Part shown: positions 16,583 to 24,720 of the stretch, piece by piece
Position numbering within the stretch: position 1 is the stretch's first letter
Layout: each line of letters opens with the position of its first letter
NCBI GenBank assembly: GCA_002440905.1
Contig: DJWA01000002.1
Coordinates: forward strand, 236,913 to 300,912
Reading direction: 5' to 3'
Length of the DNA stretch: 64,000 nt
Origin: Candidatus Roizmanbacteria bacterium UBA6242
GTDB lineage: Bacteria; Patescibacteriota; Microgenomatia; UBA1406; GWC2-37-13
The notes under the pieces: generated by a model
Databases searched by the model: none
What the model was told of the DNA's origin: nothing
Seen by the model: only the letters and a program-made list of their open reading frames with translations
Program-made: the position numbers and the translations under genes

Positions 16583-18898
16583 TTAGGCTGACACTACACC
16601 AGCAAATTCTACTCTCCCTCCACAGTACTTTATTATCATGTCTACACTTTCTTTGAGCGATTGTTCTACTTGTTTGCGACTTATTTCATAAATACCATCG
16701 ATATTTAGTACAATATTTTTCGTTTTTTCAGTAACCGCCGTTCTTTGAGCGTCCCTATAGTTAAAGTAAATATTGTATCCGCCCTCCTTATCAAAATACG
16801 CCAGGTCTGTCGATTTGTATTTGGTTGGCTCCTTGTCTCCAAGAAGCAATATTTCTTCCCCGGCTTTTGGAAACCTGAGGATTGTCGGCAATTTCAATTC
16901 ATCAAGGTCAAAAGCTCCTATTGAGACTTTGTTTTTCATGACTATCAGATTGTAGGCGTCGACACAGGTATTTATTTCATAAAGTTCCTTTTTCTGGGCA
17001 ATCCTCCTCAAGAGTGCTTCTGGCGAGGGTCTTTTGGAGTGCCAATCAAGACCCATCTCCTTGTATAGCTTTCTGTATGTCTGGACTTCCGGGTAAGACG
17101 AGATTATTTCATTGGTAAGATTTTTTTGAGATTCGACGAATCTACTAAGTTCAGCTTTCAACTCCTCGTTACTTTTATTAATACTAACGTCTCGTATTAC
17201 CGCGATACCGATATTAATAGTCGGATATTTCTTTGCCATCTGCGGGTCGATCGAAAATATCTCGGGTTTATCCAATGTGGGGTACAGATTAGTATCATCT
17301 GTTTCTTTTGAAGCCTTTCCCTTACTAAGAAGTGCGATTGTTTTATCTATCCCGAGTTCGCTTATCAGGTCGCCGGCTTTTGCGCCATATGGTTTTCCGG
17401 TCAGAGTTTGGTAAAAGACTGTGAATGCCTCACGCGGTTTAATCCCTGCTTTTTTAATCGATGTGAAAACCGCTTCTTGGATTTCGGATTTGTTTGTAGC
17501 AGTCAAGTTCTTAATGTTTTCCTTGAGATTTTTTAGAAATTGTGTCTGTAATTCGCTAGCCACGAAGATAGCTTCTTTTGTACCTGTAAGTTGGTTGTTT
17601 TCCAAATACTGCTCCAGGTAAATTTTAGCAAAGACGACCCGTTCATTTAGCAGCTCCTTTTCCTCAGCTGTCAAGGGCGTTTTTTTTTGTTTCTCAAAAA
17701 AAGACTCGATGTTGTCGTTTTTGGCCTTTATAAGATTGGCGACAGTTCTAAACCTTGGGACGAATAATCGTTTTTCGGGCAAGGGATCAACCGAAGAGAG
17801 TTCAACAATTCGGGCAAAATCCCCACTTACTTCGCCGGCCTTACCTTTAGGTAAAGCTTTTTCTATTTTCAAAAAATAAGCATTTAAGCACCGGTCATAG
17901 TCGTCAAAAAGATTAGGGATAGTGTCTCCATATGGATTGAAATCCAGATGAGTCCTTATCGGGGTCCTAACCTGCATAAAACGGAATATTTCCGGAGGCA
18001 GGATAGCGGACACTTCTTTTGCCGAAGACCCTATTCCCTTTGACGAGGACATTTTCTTACCGCCTATGGTAAACCATTCATAGCCTCCCATAGCGTCGGG
18101 AGCCTCGGTACCTAATAATTCGCGACAAAGATGGACAGCCATGTCATACGAACCGCCAGAGGACATATGGTCTTTACCTGACGATTCTATTGTGACGCCA
18201 ATCACTTTCCAGTGGGCCGGCCAATCGAGCTTCCAGGGAAGCTTGCCGTTTTCTCCCTTAGGTTCAATCCGACCCTCGTATCCGCAACCGGCGGCCCAGC
18301 TGACCATCTTTTCTTCGCACCGGTAGTGCACATATTGCCCATCCCATTTATTTACTTTGGTTGTTCCGATTTTGCCGCATTTTTCGCATATTGGGTTATA
18401 AGGGAACCAATCTGGAGCCCGCTCCGCTTTGGCGACGGTTTTATATATTTCCCTTACCTTATCGGCGTTATCAAGAAAGAGTTTAACGATCTCGTCCATT
18501 TTCCCCGCCTTATAAAGTTCGTGAGACCAAATTATTTGTGGATAGCAGTTTAAGGAATTGAAGACGTTAATAAACTCCTGGGCGAAATACGAAGCAAAGG
18601 AATCAAATCCCGGTTCGGGAGAAGGTATCTTATAAAGAGGCTGACCCATGTATTTTCCCCATTTACCAGAATCAAGATAAGCAGGCATCCCGTCCATCGG
18701 ATCCATGTCGTTGAAGACGTACGAGAATTTGGCATTTACACCTTGTTCTTTCAAGGCTTTGTAAATAAGATCATGAACAATCACGCCCCTCAAGGAGCCA
18801 ACATGAATACGACCGGACGGTGTCTTCATGTCGTCGGCCCATTCTTGAGGGAGATTTCTTTCTTTTAATCTTTTTGCTTCTCTGTCAACCCAGATCAT
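16583..18898 (-). CDS. lysS: Class I lysyl-tRNA synthetase with C-terminal B3/4 (COG3382-like) domain
   Basis: 771 residues. The first about 530 are a class I LysRS of the archaeal type: HIGH-equivalent HVGS (32-35), zinc-binding CEKC (171-174) with C194 and C205, and KMSSSKG (282-288). Normal class I LysRS ends near residue 520. The extra C-terminal part (about 545-770) resembles the B3/4 domain of PheRS beta and of stand-alone COG3382 proteins: NTCVDAYNLIVMKNK, IGAFDLDELKLPTILRF, GEEILLLG, YFNYRDAQRTAVTEKTKNI. In PheRS that domain removes mischarged Tyr. An editing role here is inference. It is the last gene of the T-box operon, six bases after the M20 gene. Confidence 0.93.
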   Translation of the reverse strand: MIWVDREAKRLKERNLPQEWADDMKTPSGRIHVGSLRGVIVHDLIYKALKEQGVNAKFSYVFNDMDPMDGMPAYLDSGKWGKYMGQPLYKIPSPEPGFDSFASYFAQEFINVFNSLNCYPQIIWSHELYKAGKMDEIVKLFLDNADKVREIYKTVAKAERAPDWFPYNPICEKCGKIGTTKVNKWDGQYVHYRCEEKMVSWAAGCGYEGRIEPKGENGKLPWKLDWPAHWKVIGVTIESSGKDHMSSGGSYDMAVHLCRELLGTEAPDAMGGYEWFTIGGKKMSSSKGIGSSAKEVSAILPPEIFRFMQVRTPIRTHLDFNPYGDTIPNLFDDYDRCLNAYFLKIEKALPKGKAGEVSGDFARIVELSSVDPLPEKRLFVPRFRTVANLIKAKNDNIESFFEKQKKTPLTAEEKELLNERVVFAKIYLEQYLENNQLTGTKEAIFVASELQTQFLKNLKENIKNLTATNKSEIQEAVFTSIKKAGIKPREAFTVFYQTLTGKPYGAKAGDLISELGIDKTIALLSKGKASKETDDTNLYPTLDKPEIFSIDPQMAKKYPTINIGIAVIRDVSINKSNEELKAELSRFVESQKNLTNEIISSYPEVQTYRKLYKEMGLDWHSKRPSPEALLRRIAQKKELYEINTCVDAYNLIVMKNKVSIGAFDLDELKLPTILRFPKAGEEILLLGDKEPTKYKSTDLAYFDKEGGYNIYFNYRDAQRTAVTEKTKNIVLNIDGIYEISRKQVEQSLKESVDMIIKYCGGRVEFAGVVSA

Positions 18899-18904
18899 AT
18901 GTTA

Positions 18905-20026
18905 TCATCTAGCGATTTCTAAAAAATTATTCAATATATTATACAGCTTTTTAAGTGAACTTAATGAAACCCATTCATTCGCCGAATGGGCGTTATTTCC
19001 CGTTGGTCCGATACCTAAAACCGTCATTCCTTTTGAGCCAAAGATATTTTCATCAGCAACCGACGACCGGAAATACGCGACCGCTTTTTTTCCGGTGTTT
19101 TTCAAGATTGACTCCGAAAGTTTCTTCAAATATCTATTCTTTTTTTCGACTTCATAACTCTCCAGAAAAGGGGTCTCCCTTTTAACATACTGGAGTGAAG
19201 TTTTAAAGTAATTATTGTATTTAAGTCCGCACCAGTTAATTTCCTTTTTAATCATTTCCATGATGTCTTGATTCGTATACGGAGGAATTACGGAGGAGTC
19301 AAGTTCCAGGGTCATCTGCTGAGGCGTGGAAATACCAAGACTATGTGAATCAATTTTCCTAACAAACACAAACTGTTTCCGATCATGGCTATTTTTGTAA
19401 ATGCTTCCTAATCGGAAAACGAGATCAGCAACAAAAAAATTCATGTCATATTTTTTCTCATATAGCGCATAATGTTTTGGATTTGCGTTTATTTTGAGTT
19501 CAAATACCGCTCTCCCGGTACGGCCCGTGACGATTCCCTGATTACCATGAAAAAAAGCCGGTTCCGGGGATATGATACATTCGACGTCTTCCATGAAATC
19601 TGAGTTAGCAAGTATGTGTCCGCCTTTTGATATATTTTCTTCGTCTACGCAAAATGCCAGTTTTAATTTATTTTTTTTTGGGTTATGTCTTAAGAAAGAT
19701 AAAATGTTAACTACCATGCCGCCTTTCATGTCCCAGGCACCAAGTCCGCTTGCCCGGTCACCAGAAATTTTAAGAGTAAGGGGATTATCTGTCCAACCGG
19801 AGGCTGCAGTCACCGTATCAACGTGGGAATAGAGAAGAATGCTTTTATTTCCTGTTCCTTTTTCAACCAACAAATTATAACGGTTTGCTTCTACTTTTTG
19901 TCTTTTGGTTTTATAGCCATTTTTCTCAAAAAACTTTTCCAGATACGCAATAATCTTTCCTTCGTTAGGATAAGCGGAATCTATTGAAACAAGTTTTTTA
20001 AGCAGAGCGATGACTTGGGTTTCCAT
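18905..20026 (-). CDS. M20-family metallo-deacylase (ArgE/DapE-like)
   Basis: 373 residues from ATG 20026; an in-frame TTG at 20053 would add nine. M20 enzymes are di-zinc amidases that remove acyl groups from N-acyl amino acids or cleave short peptides. Metal and catalytic motifs are LLYSHVDTV (His, Asp), GAWDMKGGM (bridging Asp), CVDEENISKGG (catalytic Glu pair), ISPEPAFF, and the C-terminal NNAHSANEWV (His). The dimerisation lid is in the middle. It overlaps the GNAT gene by 29 bases and precedes LysRS. Acetyl-lysine or acetyl-ornithine would be natural substrates given the neighbours, but nothing in the sequence proves this. Confidence 0.85.
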   Translation of the reverse strand: METQVIALLKKLVSIDSAYPNEGKIIAYLEKFFEKNGYKTKRQKVEANRYNLLVEKGTGNKSILLYSHVDTVTAASGWTDNPLTLKISGDRASGLGAWDMKGGMVVNILSFLRHNPKKNKLKLAFCVDEENISKGGHILANSDFMEDVECIISPEPAFFHGNQGIVTGRTGRAVFELKINANPKHYALYEKKYDMNFFVADLVFRLGSIYKNSHDRKQFVFVRKIDSHSLGISTPQQMTLELDSSVIPPYTNQDIMEMIKKEINWCGLKYNNYFKTSLQYVKRETPFLESYEVEKKNRYLKKLSESILKNTGKKAVAYFRSSVADENIFGSKGMTVLGIGPTGNNAHSANEWVSLSSLKKLYNILNNFLEIAR

Positions 20027-21053
20027 GTCTTTCAACAAGATCCTCCCGTACAAGGTAGGTAACTAATAAATCGTTTTTAAGATGTTTCGGCCTATGGTCG
20101 TTTACACCTCCTGATATTCTAACAGGTTGGCGCAGAGGTTTTTCTGATATTCCGTACTCATTTAAATTCCTTAACGCTGAATGTCGTCCCTGTCTGTAAG
20201 CGGCTTTAAGAACGCCGGGTGCTGACAGATTTGATTCTCCAAACACTAAATTAGCATCTCCATCGGCCAATAACCGATTTATAATCAGGGCAACTGCTAA
20301 ATAAAGTCCGTTTCCTCTGTATTCTTCACGCGTTGCTGCTTCGGTTATTTCATACATGACTAAGTTGAATCTTTTGTCTTGACGAATTAAGGGAACGATT
20401 GCCTTTTCAGCCATTCCTGTACTTATGAGCAGTCCTTGATTAAAGGCGGCTACCAAAAGGTTGTCCTGATTGTTGAGAATTTTTGCGACATCATCGACGT
20501 TCCATCCAAAAGCAGAATATAGGTCAGCAAATTGGTTTTGTATTTCCGCATCCTGCCTTAATCCAGAATCTAAAACAGTAAAATCTATTCCTTCATATGA
20601 ATGGTATCGGGGGGGTTCATCAAGAGAAAATATTTCATTGGCTCTGGATATTTCTTTATTTACCTCATCTTGTGGTAATGTTCTTGAATCGGAATTTTTT
20701 CCAAGATAGACCAAAAGAACATCGTCAAGTTCTGGAATTCCAGAACCTTTAAGCGGAATGATCGCTTCAACCAATGGATCAATCTGTTCAAGGTTATTTT
20801 TCAAAGACTCCCTAAGGGCGGAATCGGTTATAAAAATCCTGGCGCTTACCCTGCTAACAGCATCTGACAATTCAAATTGAGAAAAGCGACCAGCCAAACT
20901 GTTAAACATTGCCCCGCTTTCTATAACCCGTCTAAACATCCCTCTTTTGCGATTGTTCTCAATGTCAATTGAAGGTGGCCATGACAGGGGGCCCACGCTG
21001 CTTGGAATTGCCTGTGTTGGTATATCACTACCAGCTCTTTCAATTTGTGCCAT
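19998..21053 (-). CDS. GNAT-like protein, first gene of the T-box operon
   Basis: 351 residues; the ATG at 21053 follows immediately after the T-run of the T-box terminator, which fixes the start. The middle to C-terminal part resembles a GNAT acetyltransferase: LVAAFNQGLLISTG, NLVMYEITEAATREEYRGNGLYLAVALIINRLLADG (acetyl-CoA loop RGNGLY) and NLVFGESNLSAPGVLKAAYRQG. The first 150 residues are unassigned. Product and substrate are unknown. Being in one transcript with an M20 deacylase and LysRS, an acyl-amino acid or tRNA-linked substrate is plausible. Its 3' end overlaps the next gene. Confidence 0.65.
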   Translation of the reverse strand: MAQIERAGSDIPTQAIPSSVGPLSWPPSIDIENNRKRGMFRRVIESGAMFNSLAGRFSQFELSDAVSRVSARIFITDSALRESLKNNLEQIDPLVEAIIPLKGSGIPELDDVLLVYLGKNSDSRTLPQDEVNKEISRANEIFSLDEPPRYHSYEGIDFTVLDSGLRQDAEIQNQFADLYSAFGWNVDDVAKILNNQDNLLVAAFNQGLLISTGMAEKAIVPLIRQDKRFNLVMYEITEAATREEYRGNGLYLAVALIINRLLADGDANLVFGESNLSAPGVLKAAYRQGRHSALRNLNEYGISEKPLRQPVRISGGVNDHRPKHLKNDLLVTYLVREDLVERHGNPSHRSA

Positions 21054-21326
21054 AAAAAAACGTCCTCGAAAAACTAGTAAATTACTAATCTTTCAAGGAC
21101 GTTTATTAGAACGCGGTACCACCTTGATTTAGGTAAAGCTTATTTTCTGCCTCTTCAGCCGATTTCGCCTTTACCCCTTATTCCTGATAGCCAGGACTAA
21201 GCTATAACGGGCTTGTACCGTCGAGTTCTACTAACCCTTTCGGGATTTCTTCTCGAAGCCTCCGAGAATTCGGACTGTGCGGTCTTGCCGAGGATAAAAT
21301 CCACGGGTCCTCACAATTGGCTTGAA
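21054..21326 (-). promoter_or_regulatory. T-box riboswitch leader
   Basis: Read on the minus strand. The T-box sequence AAGGTGGTACCGCG is at 21112-21125, matching the canonical tRNA acceptor-binding bulge. The antiterminator helix pairs CAAGG just before it with CCUUG downstream (around 21095). The competing terminator pairs AACGTCCT with AGGACGTT (21059-21103) and ends in seven U's directly before the ATG. Upstream are a stem-III-like GGTAAAG/CTTTACC helix and a hairpin of the ACGG...CCCGTTAT type. The specifier region probably includes GTAGAACTCGACGG (21218-21231), readable as UCG or CUC; the UGGU bulge predicts a tRNA with A at position 73. The amino acid is therefore unresolved. Confidence 0.92.
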
Positions 21327-21331
21327 GTTAA

Positions 21332-21359
21332 ATTATAACAGCTATTTACTTGATTTCAA
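21332..21359 (-). promoter_or_regulatory. Promoter of the T-box operon
   Basis: On the minus strand, TTGAAA (21359-21354), a 16-base spacer and TATAAT (21337-21332). The -35 box overlaps the last codons of greA. The transcript would begin near 21325 and carry the whole T-box leader. Confidence 0.7.
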
Positions 21360-21804
21360 CTATTTTGTATTTGATCTTTCCAGCAGGTACTTCAACCGTG
21401 ACCCATTCTCCTTGTTTCTTTCCAAGCAATGCTTGGCCGATTGGGGATGTATGGGAAAGTTTCTGGCTCATTGGGTCGGCCTCAAATTCTCCGACGATTT
21501 GGAAAAGTTCTTTTTTTCCGTTTACCTCGACCGTCACCGATGTCCCAAGCTCAATATGGTTTCCGTTAGCTTGGTTGGAAATGATCTCGACGTCTTTTAG
21601 GATTTCCTCAATTTCAAGGATTCTACCGTCAACAAAGGCAAGCTCCTCTTTAGCGGCTGTATATTCGCTATTTTCGGACAAATCGCCCATAGAACGGGCT
21701 TTGTGAAGACGTTCAACCGCATAAGGTTTTTTTACCTTAACGAGCTCTTCATACTCTTTTTTCAAATTGTCGTGACCTTCTTGGGTCAGCTGGGTTTTTT
21801 TCAT
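21346..21804 (-). CDS. greA: Transcription elongation factor GreA
   Basis: 152 residues from ATG 21804; the frame extends to 21831 but the family starts at MKKTQLTQEG. GreA rescues backtracked RNA polymerase by stimulating transcript cleavage. The N-terminal coiled coil carries the tip acidic residues in RSMGDLSENSEYTAAKEE, and the C-terminal FKBP-like domain shows TVEVNGKKELFQIVG and SPIGQALLGKKQGEWVTVEVP. A hairpin terminator (21836-21857) lies just upstream and a TATAGA box seven bases before the ATG. Its 3' end contains the T-box promoter. Confidence 0.97.
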   Translation of the reverse strand: MKKTQLTQEGHDNLKKEYEELVKVKKPYAVERLHKARSMGDLSENSEYTAAKEELAFVDGRILEIEEILKDVEIISNQANGNHIELGTSVTVEVNGKKELFQIVGEFEADPMSQKLSHTSPIGQALLGKKQGEWVTVEVPAGKIKYKIVEIK

Positions 21805-21831
21805 ATTAGTGTCTATACCTATAATAAACAA

Positions 21832-21857
21832 AAAGCCCCTGGCGATTCCGGGGTTTT
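21832..21857 (-). terminator. Hairpin terminator upstream of greA
   Basis: Stem of CCCC and GG pairs (21836-21853) with a bulged base; on the minus strand it is followed by CTTTTTGTTT. It would stop transcription antisense to tRNA-Glu before the greA promoter. On the plus strand only four T's follow. Confidence 0.55.
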
Positions 21858-21901
21858 AATGATAAAATGATACAATAATTTGCACGCAAAGTCAAATTTC
21901 A

Positions 21902-21978
21902 GGCGCGTTCGTCTAGCGGCCTAGGACGGCAGGTTCTCATCCTGCAAATCGCGGGTTCAAATCCCGCACGCGTCACCA
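21902..21978 (+). tRNA. tRNA-Glu (anticodon CTC)
   Basis: Acceptor GGCGCGT (21902-21908) pairs with ACGCGTC (21968-21974). The anticodon arm GCAGG-TTCTCAT-CCTGC gives anticodon CTC, reading GAG. The T arm is CGCGGGTTCAAATCCCGCA and the D arm has the GTCTAGCGGCCTAGGAC typical of tRNA-Glu. The discriminator is A (21975) and CCA is encoded (21976-21978). A strong terminator follows directly. Confidence 0.95.
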
Positions 21979-21980
21979 AA

Positions 21981-22006
21981 AATCCCGCCTTTCGGCGGGA
22001 TTTTTT
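21981..22006 (+). terminator. Terminator of tRNA-Glu
   Basis: TCCCGCC-TTTC-GGCGGGA followed by six T's; a run of A's on the other side makes it bidirectional, so it can also end the convergent DsbA-like gene at 22025. Confidence 0.85.
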
Positions 22007-22024
22007 AATGTCAATTTACCTAAT

Positions 22025-22825
22025 TTACTGTTGTCCTTCAAGACCACTTTCAAATAGCTTGTCGTGGTATTCCCAAAACTTTCCCTGGTCGGCGGCACAA
22101 AGCGAAGCTTCAGCAGCTTTTTGGGCGTTCGGGTGGATTTGGCTCAACGGATAATGCATGTAATAGAATCGGACTTGATCCTTATACTCGCTTAGAATTT
22201 GTTTAACCGTCGGATAAGCTCTGACGCAGTATGGACACTCAAAGTCGGAGAACTCAACGATCTGGACTTTGGCTGTTGTCGGTCCCAATCCCTGAGCATT
22301 TTTCGTGTCGACCTGTTTTGCGACGGGGTTAAATGCCTGGTTCTGAGGATCGGAACAGTATTGTTGAAGGCCTTCCGAATAGTCAGTACAGTTGTCAGAT
22401 CCGGTTCCAGCAATCTCCTTGTCGATTATCTCCTTGAAGAGTTCAAAAGGAAAAGCGCCGGCTAAAAATCGTCCATTTATGAAAAATCCCGGTGTTCCCT
22501 GGACTCCAAGGCTTGTTCCGTATGTGGTATCAGCTATAACCGCCTCTTTTTTTTCGTCTTTATCAAGACAACTGTTGAATTTTCCGGCATCAAGCTTCAT
22601 ATCCTTGGCATACTTTTTAAGTTTGTCCACTGTAACATAAGATTCAACCGGTGCGCCTGCAGCACCTCCAGCTGCTAATTTCTTTTCAAGAGACGTCATC
22701 CGAACGAACATGTAAGCGAGAGCGACTACCAAGACCGCCAATATGAGATAGAGGACGTTATTGTTTTGCTGGACCACTATCCTTGTTTCTACCGGTTCGG
22801 CGGCTTTTGTTTTTTGTTTTGCCAT
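22025..22825 (-). CDS. Membrane-anchored DsbA-like thioredoxin-fold protein with swapped halves
   Basis: 266 residues: a membrane helix (about 23-43) and an extracytoplasmic thioredoxin-like domain of the DsbA/Thioredoxin_4 type. In ordinary DsbA the CxxC half comes first and the cis-proline half last. Here the cis-Pro half comes first (KLKKYAKDMKLDAGKF, GVQGTPGFFINGRFLAGAFPFELF; Thr111-Pro112) and the CxxC half last (VQIVEFSDFECPYCVRAYP, CPYC at 197-200, then HYPLSQIHPNAQKAAEAS). They are joined by a linker with two further cysteines (C146, C157). This is the order expected for a circular permutation. It should act as a thiol oxidoreductase outside the membrane. It ends at the tRNA-Glu terminator. 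Confidence 0.88.
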   Translation of the reverse strand: MAKQKTKAAEPVETRIVVQQNNNVLYLILAVLVVALAYMFVRMTSLEKKLAAGGAAGAPVESYVTVDKLKKYAKDMKLDAGKFNSCLDKDEKKEAVIADTTYGTSLGVQGTPGFFINGRFLAGAFPFELFKEIIDKEIAGTGSDNCTDYSEGLQQYCSDPQNQAFNPVAKQVDTKNAQGLGPTTAKVQIVEFSDFECPYCVRAYPTVKQILSEYKDQVRFYYMHYPLSQIHPNAQKAAEASLCAADQGKFWEYHDKLFESGLEGQQ

Positions 22826-22860
22826 ATTTAATTAATAAATGAGTAATAAATAATAATGAA

Positions 22861-23199
22861 TTACCTAATAACTGTACCGTTTTTTAAGTTATTGTCAAGG
22901 GGGACGAGGGAAAATTTTTCCGGGTCGTCGGCAACAAGTATCATGCCATGAGAATCCATACTCATCATTTTTTTTGGTTCGAGATTGGCTAGAACGATGA
23001 ATTTCTTGCCCATCAAGTCTTCCGGCGCGTAGGTTGGGGAAAGCCCTGACAATATCTCGACAAAACCATACTCCGCACCAAGGTCGACGGTGAGCTTGAT
23101 TAGGTGTTTGGACTTTTCAACGTGAGACGCTTCCTTGACTTCACCGACCCTTAGGTCTAGTTTGTCAAAATCAGGATAGGATATGACGCTTTTTTTCAT
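22861..23199 (-). CDS. tRNA-binding (EMAP/CsaA/Trbp111-like) OB-fold protein
   Basis: 112 residues from ATG 23199; the frame extends to 23238 but the start MKKSVISYPDFDKLDLRVG fits the family. It matches the PF01588 tRNA-binding domain found at the MetRS C-terminus and in stand-alone CsaA/Trbp111: LDLRVGEVKEASHVEKSKHLIKLTVDLG, VEILSGLSPTYAPEDLMGKKFIVLANLEPKKMMSMDSHGMIL. It probably serves as a trans-acting tRNA-binding subunit or chaperone. It has a good promoter (TTGATA, 17 bases, TATTAT) and is divergent from the NUDIX gene. Confidence 0.88.
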   Translation of the reverse strand: MKKSVISYPDFDKLDLRVGEVKEASHVEKSKHLIKLTVDLGAEYGFVEILSGLSPTYAPEDLMGKKFIVLANLEPKKMMSMDSHGMILVADDPEKFSLVPLDNNLKNGTVIR

Positions 23200-23209
23200 T
23201 CGTTTATCT

Positions 23210-23238
23210 ATAATAAAACATAAACAATAAATTATCAA
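23210..23238 (-). promoter_or_regulatory. Promoter of the tRNA-binding protein gene
   Basis: On the minus strand TTGATA (23238-23233), 17 bases, TATTAT (23215-23210), then ten bases to the ATG at 23199. Confidence 0.55.
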
Positions 23239-23248
23239 TCAAAAATCC

Positions 23249-23758
23249 GTGGAAAAAGTCGACATAGTTGATGAAAATCTTAAGGTCCTTTTTACCGTTT
23301 CCAAGATCGAGGCGCACGAGAAAGGGCTATTACATGCAACGGTCATTGCCGAAGTCATTAATTCGAAAGGCGAGTGGCTCTTGGTGAAGCAAGCCGGCCA
23401 CAAGCAGGATCCCGGCCAGTATGTCTCTCCTGTCGGAGGACACATTTCATCGGGAGAGCAATTTGAGGGGGCTTTGAAAAGAGAGGCGCTTGAAGAGGTT
23501 GGTCTCAAAGACTTTCAGTTTGAGTATGTTGACAGGGCGGTATACAAAAGGAAATTGGAAAAAACCGTAGAAAACCATTATTTCATAGTCTATAAAATAA
23601 AAAGCGACAGATCGCCGGTCCTGAACGACGAATCGGTCGAGTACAAATGGTTCAAAACCGAAGAAATTAAGGAGATCCTGAAAACAAAGCCTGATCTTTT
23701 TGGATATGCCTTCCATTTTGTCATAAAGAATTTCTTTGCCAAACTTTTTTTAGATTAA
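23249..23758 (+). CDS. NUDIX hydrolase
   Basis: 169 residues with a GTG start. The complete Nudix box is present: GHISSGEQFEGALKREALEEVGL fits G-x5-E-x7-REUxEExGU (shown as GHISSGE and REALEEVGL). The segment before it, HATVIAEVINSKGEWLLVKQ, is the usual first strand. It hydrolyses a nucleoside diphosphate-linked compound; the substrate cannot be told from sequence. It lies divergent from the tRNA-binding gene and overlaps the end of the HD gene by four bases, tail to tail. Confidence 0.93.
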   Translation: MEKVDIVDENLKVLFTVSKIEAHEKGLLHATVIAEVINSKGEWLLVKQAGHKQDPGQYVSPVGGHISSGEQFEGALKREALEEVGLKDFQFEYVDRAVYKRKLEKTVENHYFIVYKIKSDRSPVLNDESVEYKWFKTEEIKEILKTKPDLFGYAFHFVIKNFFAKLFLD

Positions 23759-24720
23759 ATGATCGGGAGCTTGATGCCTTTTTTGTTCCTATCGGATGCA
23801 TTTTTTATCGTCGTAGCATACTTCCTGTCTTCTTCACTTAAAACCTTAATCTTGCCTTTATTAAGATATGGAGGGTTGACGTAGCGGAATTTCTTTTTGA
23901 AAAGAACGGTATTCTTTTTTATTTCTGATAAATTCTTTTTCCTTAAGATACTTAAGACTCGTCCGATCTTACCGTCTTTGATGGCCTCAAGTTTTTTTAT
24001 AACATAGTCGTCGTCCTTTGACAGGTCTTCGAAAGAGATATGTTTTTTTTCAATCGCCATTTTCAATACTCTTGCTAGATTAATGTAACGAACCCCGGCT
24101 TCAAAACCGCCCCAATGGGATTCCTGCTTGTGCAGAAAGTTGCTGGCAAAAAGCAGGGCGGTTTTTTTGTCCTTAAAGACAATTCTGTTTTTATTGATAA
24201 ATAAACCTGCAAAACATTTCCTGGCGGTTGTGGTCGGGAACTCTCTTAATGAATAATCAATCCTATCGGCGCAGAGATCTGGGATTTTCCTTTCCAGAAG
24301 CTTGTGGTATTTATGGTCGGCAACCTTTTTTGCGTCAAATCCGTATTTGGTCAAGATCGCTTTAACGTCTGATCCGGCAAAGAATTTTCTATGGCGCTTG
24401 TCCTGGTAGTTCTCTTTTTCGTTTGATCCCACGACCCAGTCAACTACGTGTGAAAAAGCCGTATGGGAGATATCGTGAAGAAGTCCGGCAACCTGTTCCT
24501 CAAGTGACGCCCCCAGGCTTTTTAAAAGGAGCATGACCCCAAGACTGTGTTCATAGCGGCTGAAAGGCTTTATGTGGTAGTACCTTTCCGGGGGACCGAA
24601 CTGGGAAATGTTTTTTAACCTAAGGATCGAGCTACTGCGCAAGAGTTCAATCAGGACGGATTCAGAAATATAATAGTTTCCGTAAATTCTGTCTGTAAGA
24701 AGTAGCTTCTTATTTGGCAT
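23755..24720 (-). CDS. HD-domain phosphohydrolase
   Basis: 321 residues from ATG 24720; the frame is open further upstream but that region is the alaS 3' end. HD metal ligands are seen as FSRYEHSLGVMLLLK (His), GLLHDISHTAFSH (HD) and a later Asp in LCADRIDYSLRE. The pattern resembles dNTP triphosphohydrolase/SAMHD1-like or YwfO proteins, which act on nucleotides. It overlaps alaS by 11 bases and is likely translated from the same mRNA. The substrate is not determined. Confidence 0.88.
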   Translation of the reverse strand: MPNKKLLLTDRIYGNYYISESVLIELLRSSSILRLKNISQFGPPERYYHIKPFSRYEHSLGVMLLLKSLGASLEEQVAGLLHDISHTAFSHVVDWVVGSNEKENYQDKRHRKFFAGSDVKAILTKYGFDAKKVADHKYHKLLERKIPDLCADRIDYSLREFPTTTARKCFAGLFINKNRIVFKDKKTALLFASNFLHKQESHWGGFEAGVRYINLARVLKMAIEKKHISFEDLSKDDDYVIKKLEAIKDGKIGRVLSILRKKNLSEIKKNTVLFKKKFRYVNPPYLNKGKIKVLSEEDRKYATTIKNASDRNKKGIKLPII

